DNA of 13,261 nt, taken from contig SYIB01000251.1 in the NCBI GenBank assembly GCA_005798965.1, positions 1 to 13,261 on the forward strand, read 5' to 3'. Made by a program: the position numbers and the translations under genes. Below are positions 1 through 6,598 of the stretch, in pieces. The notes under the pieces are model-generated. The model was not told the origin of the DNA. It searched no databases and saw only the letters and a list, made by a program, of their open reading frames with translations. Origin of the DNA: Planctomycetia bacterium (lineage in GTDB: Bacteria > Planctomycetota > Phycisphaerae > Phycisphaerales > SM1A02). Numbering within the stretch: the stretch's first letter is position 1; every line of letters begins with the position of its first letter.

Positions 1-1713
1 ACTGTCGACCTGCGCGAGCTTCGCCACTTCTTCCGGGGTCGTGATGCCCTTCAGGATCTTCAGGCGGCCGTCGCCGACGAGCGTTCGCATGCCACCACGG
101 ATGGCTGCCGCGCGGATCTTGGACACACCCGAGCGCTGAAAAGCGAGATCGCGGATCTCTTGGTTCATCATCATCATCTCGAAGATCGCTCGGCGGCCTC
201 GGTAGCCGCCGATGCACTCGGCGCAGGTGCCGGGCGCCATGATCTGCCCCGAGTCCGCATCGGCCTGAGTCAGGCCCACAAGCTTCATGAACTTCGGGTC
301 GGGATTGGGGTTGTGGACCTTGCACTTGTGCAGGCAGCGCACCAGGCGCTGGCCGAGCACGGCTTGGATCGAGCTCGCCACGAGGAACGGCTTCACGCCC
401 ATGTCGATGAGTCGGGTGACCGAACTTGGCGCGTCGTTCGTGTGCAGCGTGCTGAACACCAGGTGGCCCGTAAGCGCGGCCTGGATCGCAATGTCCGCCA
501 CTTCACGGTCACGGATTTCGCCCACCAGGATCACGTTGGGCGCCTGACGGAGCATGCTCTTGAGGATCGCATTGAACGTGAACCCGATGTGCTCGCGCAC
601 CTGGCACTGATTGATCCCCTTGAACTGGTACTCGACGGGGTCCTCGGCGGTGATGATCTTCACGCCCGGTGTGTTCAGCGTCTGCAGCGCGGCGTAGAGC
701 GTGGTCGTCTTGCCGGAGCCCGTCGGGCCAGTCACCAAGAAGATCCCGTTGGGCCGGCGAATGATGCGATTGAACTGATCGAGGCTGTCGGACTCGAGCC
801 CCAGCGTGGTCAGCGCCGTGTTGGCGCTGTCGGGCCGCAGAATACGCAGCACGATGCTCTCGCCATGCACCGCCGGGCAGCTTGACACGCGGAAGTCGAT
901 CTTGATGCCATCCACCTCGAACTTGATGCGGCCGTCCTGCGGGATGCGCCTTTCGGAGATGTTCACGCCCGCCATGAGCTTGACGCGGGCCAGGAGCGAA
1001 CCTTGCATCTTCTTGGGAATGTCGCCGATCACGACGCACTCGCCATCGACCCGGTAGCGCACGATCACGTTTTCCTTGCGGGGCTCGATGTGGATATCGC
1101 TCGCGCGGCCCTGCACGGCATTGGTGATGAGTCGATCCACGAGCTTGACGACCCCCTGCTCGAGCTTGGCTTCCTTCTCGGTCTGGTCCATGGTGGCGCC
1201 GCGGTCCATGCTGGCGCCGCGGTCCATGCTCGTATCGATCGACGCGGTCACCAGATTCTTTGGCCCCAGCGCCGCGGCCGCGCCACCACCACCCTCGATG
1301 AGCGACTTGATCTGGGTCAGGCTCGCAATGGCGAATGGCTCTGCACCCACACGGAACCGGAGCTGGTCGAACGACTCCAGATCCAGCGGATCGTGGATGA
1401 CCAGCCGTTTCTTCGTGCCTTCACCAACATAACCGAGGACGAAGAACTTCTTCATCACCTCCTGCGGAATCGCGGTCATCGAGACCTTGTTGCGATCTTC
1501 CGGGCGGTCAAGGTTCAGGTACTCCAGGCCGAACTGTGCACCGAGTGCCCTGGCAACGTGCTCCTCCCCGCAGATGGCCATCTCGATGAGGGTCTCGCCA
1601 ATGCGCTTGCGGCTGCTCTTGGCTGACTCGGCAGCCTTGTCGGCCTGCTCCTTCGTGATGAGCTTGAGCTCGACCAAGATCTCACCGAGCTTCTGACGGG
1701 TCTTGCGTGCCAA
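1..1713 (-). CDS. pilB: GspE/PilB-family assembly ATPase (type II secretion / type IV pilus), 3' end cut off
   Basis: Cytoplasmic hexameric ATPase that powers assembly of a pilus or type II secretion pseudopilus. 571 residues are visible. Residues about 1-150 resemble an MshEN-type N-domain (ARKTRQKLGEILVELKLI near the start). The ATPase core shows Walker A GPTGSGKTT (329-337), Asp box ITAEDPVEY (about 354-362), Walker B NVILVGEIRD (393-402), His box STLHTNDAP (421-429) and a tetracysteine zinc site, CLHKC (460-464) with CAEC (497-500). The start is a TTG at 1713-1711 preceded by GAGGA; no ATG lies near the conserved N-terminus. The frame is open at base 1, and the visible ITTPEEVAKLAQ is typical of the family's last residues, so little is missing. 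PilB and GspE cannot be separated without the neighbours; family certainty is high, the symbol is a guess. Confidence 0.93.
   Translation of the reverse strand, partial: MARKTRQKLGEILVELKLITKEQADKAAESAKSSRKRIGETLIEMAICGEEHVARALGAQFGLEYLNLDRPEDRNKVSMTAIPQEVMKKFFVLGYVGEGTKKRLVIHDPLDLESFDQLRFRVGAEPFAIASLTQIKSLIEGGGGAAAALGPKNLVTASIDTSMDRGASMDRGATMDQTEKEAKLEQGVVKLVDRLITNAVQGRASDIHIEPRKENVIVRYRVDGECVVIGDIPKKMQGSLLARVKLMAGVNISERRIPQDGRIKFEVDGIKIDFRVSSCPAVHGESIVLRILRPDSANTALTTLGLESDSLDQFNRIIRRPNGIFLVTGPTGSGKTTTLYAALQTLNTPGVKIITAEDPVEYQFKGINQCQVREHIGFTFNAILKSMLRQAPNVILVGEIRDREVADIAIQAALTGHLVFSTLHTNDAPSSVTRLIDMGVKPFLVASSIQAVLGQRLVRCLHKCKVHNPNPDPKFMKLVGLTQADADSGQIMAPGTCAECIGGYRGRRAIFEMMMMNQEIRDLAFQRSGVSKIRAAAIRGGMRTLVGDGRLKILKGITTPEEVAKLAQVDS
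1194..1229 (-). repeat. Perfect 18-bp tandem duplication in the ATPase linker
   Basis: Two back-to-back identical 18-base units (1194-1211 and 1212-1229) encode a repeated SMDRGA hexapeptide at about residues 162-173, followed by a degenerate third unit TMDQ. It lies in the flexible linker between the N-terminal MshEN-like domain and the ATPase N2 domain, next to a Gly/Ala run, so it probably only changes linker length. Confidence 0.85.
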
Positions 1714-1759
1714 CGTGGTGTCCTCGTGGGGCCTTCGGAGTGCCGATCGTGGGATCCCA

Positions 1760-1765
1760 ATGCTA
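1760..1765 (-). promoter_or_regulatory. Candidate -10 element for the GspE/PilB gene
   Basis: Reading leftward, TAGCAT fits the TAnnnT core of a sigma70-type -10 box and would start transcription roughly 40 bases before the TTG start. No convincing -35 box is visible. A 10-bp palindrome, TGGGATCCCA (1750-1759), lies at the expected start point. The rest of the 162-base divergent gap (1714-1875) shows nothing else I can support. Confidence 0.2.
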
Positions 1766-1845
1766 TCGCCGCACGTCAGGCGACGCGCCTCATGCCCATC
1801 CGCACAGGGTGATCGAGGTGTTCCGCCGCATCGAGGATGACGGAC

Positions 1846-1851
1846 TATATT
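1846..1851 (+). promoter_or_regulatory. Candidate -10 element for gnd
   Basis: TATATT is the most AT-rich hexamer in this GC-rich divergent gap and matches 5 of 6 consensus -10 bases. The transcript would begin near 1858, leaving a leader of about 18 bases that contains the strong Shine-Dalgarno sequence. The -35 match (TTCCGC, 19-base spacer) is poor. A promoter here would argue against the in-frame ATG at 1837 being the start. Confidence 0.35.
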
Positions 1852-1863
1852 CCGGCGCTCGCC

Positions 1864-1870
1864 AAGGAGG
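1864..1870 (+). promoter_or_regulatory. Strong ribosome binding site that fixes the gnd start
   Basis: AAGGAGG with a 5-base spacer to the ATG at 1876. It decides against the upstream in-frame ATG at 1837, which lacks such a site and would add 13 residues ahead of the Rossmann-fold start MDMGMVGLGRMG. Confidence 0.8.
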
Positions 1871-1875
1871 CACGC

Positions 1876-2892
1876 ATGGATATGGGGATGGTTGGGCTCG
1901 GTCGCATGGGATTGGGCATGGCGCGACGGCTTGGCCGCGACGGCCACTCGTGCATTGGCTTCGACCCCGGTGCCGCCGCCCGTACGGCCTATGACGATGC
2001 TGGCGGCAGGACTGTGGCCTCCATCAAGGACCTGATCGCTGCCCTGCCGGCACCTCGAGTCCTCTGGATCATGGTGCCCGCAGGCATCGTCGACCAGGTC
2101 GTGTCCGAGCTCGCGCCCCTGCTCGATGCGGGTGACACCATCGTCGAGGGCGGCAATTCGTGTTGGCAGGATGATCTCCGCCGAGCGGCAGGACTCGCTC
2201 CGCGTGGCATCCACTGGGTCGACGCCGGCGTGAGCGGCGGCGTGTGGGGCCTTGAGCGCGGGTACTGCCTCATGGTCGGCGGTCCAGACGAAGCCGTGGC
2301 ACGACTGGAACCGATCCTGCGCTCGCTCGCGCCCGGGCGCGGCAACGTGCCCCCATCACCCGGCCGCGAGACTCGTGGCGGCCGCGCCGAGGAAGGCTGG
2401 CTGCACTGCGGTCCCACTGGCGCCGGGCACTTCGTGAAGAGGGTCCACAACGGCATTGAGTACGGGCTCATGGCCGCCTATGCAGAAGGGTTCAACCTGC
2501 TCCGCCAAGCCAATCGCGGCCTCGCGCCGGCGGCGGCAAGTTCGGAATCGACGCCGCTGCGTGATCCCTCGCACTACCAATACGACTTCGACCTCGCCGA
2601 CATCGCCGAACTCTGGCGACGCGGTTCAGTCATTCCAAGTTGGCTTCTTGATCTGACTGCTCAGGCCATGGCGGGCGACCCCAACCTCGACTCCTTCGCA
2701 GGCCGAGTGAGCGACAGTGGCGAAGGACGCTGGACCGTGCAGGCAGCCGTCGACCTCGGCGTGCCGGCGCACGTTCTCACGGCCTCGCTCTTCGAGCGCT
2801 TCTCCAGCCGTGGCGAGGCTCTCTTCGCCGACAAGGTCTGCAGCGCCATGCGCAAGGGCTTCGGCGGGCACCTCGAACGCAAGAACCCCTGA
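1876..2892 (+). CDS. gnd: 6-phosphogluconate dehydrogenase, decarboxylating (short, YqeC/GntZ-like form)
   Basis: Oxidatively decarboxylates 6-phosphogluconate to ribulose 5-phosphate with reduction of NAD(P)+, in the cytoplasmic pentose phosphate pathway. 338 residues. A Rossmann dinucleotide motif GLGRMG (7-12) opens the protein, followed by the family motifs EGGNSCWQDDLRRA (91-104), DAGVSGGVWGLERG (116-129), and the catalytic stretch GAGHFVKRVHNGIEYG (182-197), with the presumed catalytic Lys188 and nearby His191, Asn192 and Glu195. GSVIPSWLLDL (250-260) and GEGRWTVQAAVDLGVP (282-297) are also typical. It is somewhat longer than the usual roughly 300-residue short form because of a Pro/Gly/Arg-rich insert at about 154-174 and a second, Ala/Ser-rich one at about 214-232. 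It stands alone, convergent with the next gene across a 66-base gap with no clear terminator. Confidence 0.92.
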   Translation: MDMGMVGLGRMGLGMARRLGRDGHSCIGFDPGAAARTAYDDAGGRTVASIKDLIAALPAPRVLWIMVPAGIVDQVVSELAPLLDAGDTIVEGGNSCWQDDLRRAAGLAPRGIHWVDAGVSGGVWGLERGYCLMVGGPDEAVARLEPILRSLAPGRGNVPPSPGRETRGGRAEEGWLHCGPTGAGHFVKRVHNGIEYGLMAAYAEGFNLLRQANRGLAPAAASSESTPLRDPSHYQYDFDLADIAELWRRGSVIPSWLLDLTAQAMAGDPNLDSFAGRVSDSGEGRWTVQAAVDLGVPAHVLTASLFERFSSRGEALFADKVCSAMRKGFGGHLERKNP

Positions 2893-2958
2893 CCCAATCG
2901 GGGCTCGCTGCACGCGAACCCGGTCAGCCAGCCCAACGGCTGCTCTGCATCGAGGCCG

Positions 2959-4485
2959 TCACGGCATGGGCGGCGGCGGCGGGACCGGCTCGCGAGCACG
3001 GCGGGCGACTGCCGTGCGGGTGAGCTGTTCCGGCAAGCCCTGCAGGACTGGATGCACCATGGTGAGGAATCCCAGCGCCGGTGCAAACAGGACCACGAGC
3101 GCCAAGAGGCAGCGCAGCGCCCGTCGCGCCACCGAGGCACGCCAGGGCGATCCCGGCTCGGTGCTCACGACGACACCGCCGACCAGCCACTTCCCGATCG
3201 ACGCCCCGAGGAACGACTCGACGATGGAGGCCTGCGCCCACCCCACGACGAGCATCAGGCTCGAGGCCGCGGCGGCCGTGGAGTCTGCAGTCCATGACGG
3301 CATCGCCAGCAACTCACGTGCTGAAACGTGCAGCAGCAGCATCGCCACGATCGCACCGGGCACCAGATCGATGAGGAGCGCCAGCGCGCGGCGGCCCAGG
3401 GGCAGCGGCTCCCAACCCGCGGGCAACACGCCGGCAGCCTCGGGACCCGATCGCAGCAAGAAGACGGCCAGGAGTGCCGCGACCGTGATCGCCCCGAGCA
3501 GCGGCAAATGCAGCCAGAGCCCGGTGGTGCGCGCCTGCTCCTTGACCGGTTCCGACTCCGAGGCCGCGGCGCCATCCATGCCGAGCACCGACATGAACAG
3601 AGCCTCGCCACGAAGGCTGAAGACCACGAAGCGATCACCTCGCCCAGCGACGCACCATGGCTCGATGCTCGCATGGAGTTCATGTGCGACGACCGCGCCC
3701 GACGACGTGAGCGACACGAGTTCACGACGACCTTCGCTCAGGTTCAACACCGTCGGACGTGATGCGCCGGGAACCACGTGGATGGCAGCCGAAGGAACGG
3801 GCCAACGCTGCGAGGTCCATTGATCGCCCAGTCTCGTCCAGGTCCGGAGCGCATCGCCCTCGATCGCCGCGAGCGCGGCGGACGGTTGGCCCTGCACGGG
3901 CCACGGCACGAACCATGATGAGTCCGGAAGATCGGCCGGGACATCGACCGGGCTCCATGTCGTTGCAGTCGGGCGCACCAGTTCGACGCCCGACGGCGTC
4001 CTTCGGGCAACCGCGGGCGAGCCCGGCAGGGCTGCGATGCCTCGCCAGCCATCGGCTGCCACCTGAGGCTCGAGATTCATCGAGGCCAGCGGCAGGTCGT
4101 AGTACGTGCCCACCGCCAGATTGCGCCGGACGGTCGAGCTGGCCACGTCAAAGACCGGTTCGCCGGGCCGCCCCTGCTCAGGACCGAACACGATCCAAAG
4201 CCGGTCGCCCGTGGCGACCAGATCCACCACTGGTCGTGCAAACTCGAACGCTTGGCGCATGCCCAGCGGCCCCATGTCCGCGGTGTGGTGCATGACTCGC
4301 GCGCCCTGCGTGCCCCCGGCTCCCGAGGTGGGGATGACCACCCACACGTGGTCGCCACTCGACGCCACGCGGAGCATGCCGTCGCCCGTGGCGCGCTGCG
4401 CATGCGCGCACGTCGCGAGCACAGCCATCATCGATGCGATCAGGATGGACCTGATACGGCCCCCGACGAGCAGCGGGCCGATCAC
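2959..4485 (-). CDS. RDD-family membrane protein with a large secreted N-terminal domain
   Basis: 508 residues. Signal peptide at 1-29 (hydrophobic ILIASMMAVLAT, likely cleavage after AHA). Residues about 30-320 are soluble, rich in beta-type segments with recurring GD-x-(L/V)-W-x-V patterns (GDHVWVV, GDRLWIVF), suggesting a propeller-like extracytoplasmic domain; that fold is inference. A membrane segment follows at about 323-344. An RDD-type domain starts near 362 with LPLGRRALALLIDLVPG (Arg365/366 and Asp373 fit the R...D pattern), with membrane segments near 367-386, 405-422 and 458-480 and the typical SIGKWLVGGVVV. It ends in a short Pro-rich tail. The start is GTG with GGAGGTG six bases upstream; GTGA overlaps the stop of the lipoprotein gene. 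RDD proteins are poorly understood (some linked to ion transport), so no specific function is assigned. Confidence 0.72.
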   Translation of the reverse strand: MIGPLLVGGRIRSILIASMMAVLATCAHAQRATGDGMLRVASSGDHVWVVIPTSGAGGTQGARVMHHTADMGPLGMRQAFEFARPVVDLVATGDRLWIVFGPEQGRPGEPVFDVASSTVRRNLAVGTYYDLPLASMNLEPQVAADGWRGIAALPGSPAVARRTPSGVELVRPTATTWSPVDVPADLPDSSWFVPWPVQGQPSAALAAIEGDALRTWTRLGDQWTSQRWPVPSAAIHVVPGASRPTVLNLSEGRRELVSLTSSGAVVAHELHASIEPWCVAGRGDRFVVFSLRGEALFMSVLGMDGAAASESEPVKEQARTTGLWLHLPLLGAITVAALLAVFLLRSGPEAAGVLPAGWEPLPLGRRALALLIDLVPGAIVAMLLLHVSARELLAMPSWTADSTAAAASSLMLVVGWAQASIVESFLGASIGKWLVGGVVVSTEPGSPWRASVARRALRCLLALVVLFAPALGFLTMVHPVLQGLPEQLTRTAVARRAREPVPPPPPMP

Positions 4486-5249
4486 GGCATCACCTCCGGC
4501 TGCAGCGCTTGGCGGATCTCGGCGAGCTTCAGCACCTTGGCCTTCGTGCCAGGCTCGAACGAGGCTGGCTCATAGAGGTACAGGTCCGCGGTCGCACCAT
4601 GTGCAGGTGAGCGCAGGCTGCAATGCCCACAGAGCACATCCATCCCAGCCAGCGTGCGCCACTGGCTGGCGTCGAGCTCCGAGGCGGCCACGATGCGATC
4701 ATCAACCAGGATGCTCGCGGCTCGCGGTCGCCCCAGATGATCCCAGCCGATCGCACGATCCCCCCACGATGACCACGCCAGCCCGTCTTCATCCCACGAG
4801 CGCATCGGTTCGGCCGTCGGCAGCGGCGCGACCCCAAGCAACCACGGCAGATGCATCGGCAAGAGAGCCTGCGCCCAGCCTTCGGGCTCCTCGCCCCGAG
4901 TGATCACGCGCAACTGCGGGGGCTTGGGACGCAGATCGATCACCCACGCCTCATCCCGGTCGCGACCAGCCAGCGCCATGCGCTCGCCAAGCTTCTTGAG
5001 CAGCAGCGCCATGGATTCCGGCCGCTCGAGCCACCACTGCGCCTCGACGGACTCGAAATGCTCGCCGCCCGCGTCGCGCCATCGCAACTCAAGCGTTCCG
5101 GTCGCCGTGATGGCGGCGGTGCGTTCCACGCGCGCGGCCTGGCGCGATCGGAACTCCTCGATCGGCATGGGTGCCTGCATCGGTCGGGCTGTGCAGCAGC
5201 CTGCGATGAAGAGCATGGCCGTGCCCGCCAGCGCAGCGAAGAACCTCAT
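4482..5249 (-). CDS. Putative lipoprotein, LolB/LolA-like, function unknown
   Basis: 255 residues. The N-terminus is a lipoprotein signal peptide: MRFF charge, hydrophobic stretch, then lipobox IAGC with the modified cysteine at position 18 (Cys19 follows). The mature part is beta-rich and begins with a motif-like RTAAITATGTLELRW (43-57), then EAQWWLERPESMALLLKKLG (69-88), reminiscent of the LolA/LolB/outer-membrane lipoprotein-sorting fold, in which a half-barrel binds a lipid tail. The resemblance is by eye only. The stop overlaps the GTG start of the RDD protein by 4 bases, and the start overlaps the stop of the upstream gene in ATGA. A GGAG six bases before the ATG supports this start. 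It is probably exported to the periplasmic face of a membrane and made in fixed ratio with both neighbours. Confidence 0.75.
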   Translation of the reverse strand: MRFFAALAGTAMLFIAGCCTARPMQAPMPIEEFRSRQAARVERTAAITATGTLELRWRDAGGEHFESVEAQWWLERPESMALLLKKLGERMALAGRDRDEAWVIDLRPKPPQLRVITRGEEPEGWAQALLPMHLPWLLGVAPLPTAEPMRSWDEDGLAWSSWGDRAIGWDHLGRPRAASILVDDRIVAASELDASQWRTLAGMDVLCGHCSLRSPAHGATADLYLYEPASFEPGTKAKVLKLAEIRQALQPEVMP

Positions 5250-5764
5250 GCCTCGCTCCGCAGGACTTCGCCGAGCTGGTCGGCCAGTTCCTGCACTTCA
5301 TCGTCGCGCAGACCCGGGTTGGCCACGGCGATCGGCTCCGTGCCCTCATCGGCCCCGCGCGGCATGAAGAGCCAGCGCTCGCCGTCGGGCCCTTGGTCGA
5401 TCCGCAGGTGACGAAGGACACGCTTTCGCAGAAGAATCAGCGCGAGCAACCACCGATAGCGCGCCCGTCGCGGGTCGGCATCCTCCATGCGACGGACCAT
5501 GTCCAGCAGCGTGTCATCGTTGATGAAGGCCTGGCGCTTCTGGCCGGGCTCGGGAGCGGTGGTTCGCCAGAACGCCAGCAGCCGATCGGGGCGGTGTCCC
5601 CCGTCCCACGCCTGCACGCTCACGTCCAGGCGCGCAAAGGGTGGTGCATCGGGAAGATCCTGCTCCACCATGGCGGCCACGAAGGGCGCACCCGGGGCGA
5701 TCGCCTCGCCAGTGAGTGCGCACACGCCACCGAACCGACCGAGCTCGAAATCACTCCTGGACAT
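5246..5764 (-). CDS. Conserved hypothetical protein, first gene of the envelope operon
   Basis: 172 residues, no signal peptide or clear membrane span, so presumably cytoplasmic. The N-terminus reads GGVCALTGEAIAPGAPFVAA (12-31), like a single-Cys version of a Cys-x-x-Thr-Gly binding-knuckle opening. The centre has a hydrophobic/basic helix RYRWLLALILLRKRVLRHLRI (102-122), followed by a beta segment ERWLFMPRG and an acidic C-terminal helix DDEVQELADQLGEVL. From memory this layout resembles an unnamed planctomycete family with CAVTG...PG and a RR-V-LR helix; not verified. The ATG at 5764 is chosen over longer upstream frames because the conserved-looking sequence begins there and cdaA starts 24 bases away on the other strand; AGGA lies 8 bases upstream. 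ATGA overlap couples it to the lipoprotein gene. Confidence 0.7.
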   Translation of the reverse strand: MSRSDFELGRFGGVCALTGEAIAPGAPFVAAMVEQDLPDAPPFARLDVSVQAWDGGHRPDRLLAFWRTTAPEPGQKRQAFINDDTLLDMVRRMEDADPRRARYRWLLALILLRKRVLRHLRIDQGPDGERWLFMPRGADEGTEPIAVANPGLRDDEVQELADQLGEVLRSEA

Positions 5765-5767
5765 GAG

Positions 5768-5780
5768 GGCTATCCTAGCC
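5768..5780. promoter_or_regulatory. Symmetric -10-like element between divergent start codons
   Basis: GGCTA-TCC-TAGCC is a perfect inverted repeat (5-base arms) in the 24-base gap between the divergent ATGs at 5764 (minus) and 5789 (plus). It contains TATCCT on the plus strand (5771-5776) and TAGGAT on the minus strand (5777-5772), both fitting the TAnnnT -10 core. Transcripts from either would be leaderless or nearly so. Convincing -35 boxes are absent. It could instead be an operator, or the real promoters may lie inside the opposing coding regions. Confidence 0.35.
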
Positions 5781-5788
5781 GCGCCGCC

Positions 5789-6598
5789 ATGTTCGATGCC
5801 CTGCTGCACACGTTGCGATCGACCAACCCATGGGTGCTCGCCGTCGAGCTGTCGCTGGTGTGGATCGCGTCGTACATGGTGCTGCGCTTTCTCGATCGCA
5901 CGCGCGGTGCTGGCTCCTTCCGCGGCACGCTGATCGTGGTGGTGGCGCTCGTCCTGCTCGTGCGGCCGCTCGCATCCCTGGGCGATGAGCTCGCGCGACT
6001 CCGGCTCATCGTCGATGCGCTCCTGGCCGCGCTGCTCATCAGCATGCTCGTCGTGTTCGGGCCTGAACTGCGGCAGGGCCTCGTCCGGCTTGGGGAATCT
6101 CTGCTCCCCTCGCGCACCCGCGTCCGGACCGATGCCGAGTCGATCGCCAGCGCCGTGCGCACGCTGTCCCGCGCGCACATCGGCGCGATCATCGTGATTG
6201 AACGCGGTGATGCACTGGGAGACCTCACGCGGTCAGGCGTGCAGCTCGATGCCCGGCTGGAGCCACGCCTGATCGAGTCGCTGTTCTGGCCGAACAGCCC
6301 GCTGCACGACCTGGCCGTGGTGGTGCACGGCAACCGGATCGTCGCGGCAAGCGTGGAGTTGCCGCTCGCCGGCGGCGAGGTGGATACCGCGGCGCACGGC
6401 GCACGTCACCGCGCAGCCGTCGGCGTCACGCTCGATACCGATGCCCTGGTGGTGGTCGTGAGCGAGGAGACCGGCCTGATCCGACTGGCCGAGCGCGGCA
6501 GCCTCGGCGATCCGATCGACCGCGAACGCGTGGGTGAAGCGCTCGCACGCAGGCTCGTCGGTGCCTCGCGCGCCCAGCGTCGCCAGGAGGCCGCATGA
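5789..6598 (+). CDS. cdaA: Membrane diadenylate cyclase CdaA with altered active-site motif
   Basis: Makes the second messenger c-di-AMP from two ATP; anchored in the cytoplasmic membrane. 269 residues, the usual CdaA length. Three membrane segments (about 15-33, 45-60, 74-91) are followed by the DAC domain: GPELRQGLVRLG (91-102), IGAIIVIERGDALGDL (131-146), the ligand loop around WPNSPLHDLAVVV (167-179), RHR (206-208) and VVVSEETG (222-229). The family's DGA motif here reads Asp174-Leu175-Ala176, and the Thr before RHR (usual GTRHR) is Ala205. The metal-binding Asp and both Arg/His of RHR are kept. The start is the ATG at 5789, which gives the canonical N-terminus; only a weak GAGG lies upstream. 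The stop overlaps the next gene (ATGA), the standard cdaA-cdaR arrangement. Confidence 0.9.
   Translation: MFDALLHTLRSTNPWVLAVELSLVWIASYMVLRFLDRTRGAGSFRGTLIVVVALVLLVRPLASLGDELARLRLIVDALLAALLISMLVVFGPELRQGLVRLGESLLPSRTRVRTDAESIASAVRTLSRAHIGAIIVIERGDALGDLTRSGVQLDARLEPRLIESLFWPNSPLHDLAVVVHGNRIVAASVELPLAGGEVDTAAHGARHRAAVGVTLDTDALVVVVSEETGLIRLAERGSLGDPIDRERVGEALARRLVGASRAQRRQEAA

Noticed and set aside
160..1626. Long plus-strand open frames across the GspE/PilB gene
   Set aside because: They are antisense shadows of a clearly conserved minus-strand ATPase in GC-rich DNA and have low-complexity, His/Arg-rich translations.
1837..1875. Upstream ATG start for gnd, adding 13 residues
   Set aside because: The strong AAGGAGG at 1864-1870 and the Rossmann-fold opening favour 1876, and a -10-like TATATT lies inside the putative extension.
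2929..2942. CAGCC-CAAC-GGCTG hairpin in the convergent gap between gnd and the RDD gene as a bidirectional terminator
   Set aside because: The stem is only 5 bp and no T-tract is present on either strand.
5393..5788. N-terminal extension of CdaA upstream of 5789
   Set aside because: It would be antisense to the hypothetical gene, and CdaA proteins normally begin directly at the membrane segments seen after 5789.
5765..6178. N-terminal extension of the hypothetical gene to 6178
   Set aside because: The extra frame is antisense to the conserved CdaA sequence and reads as His/Arg/Gln-rich shadow; the ATG at 5764 fits better.
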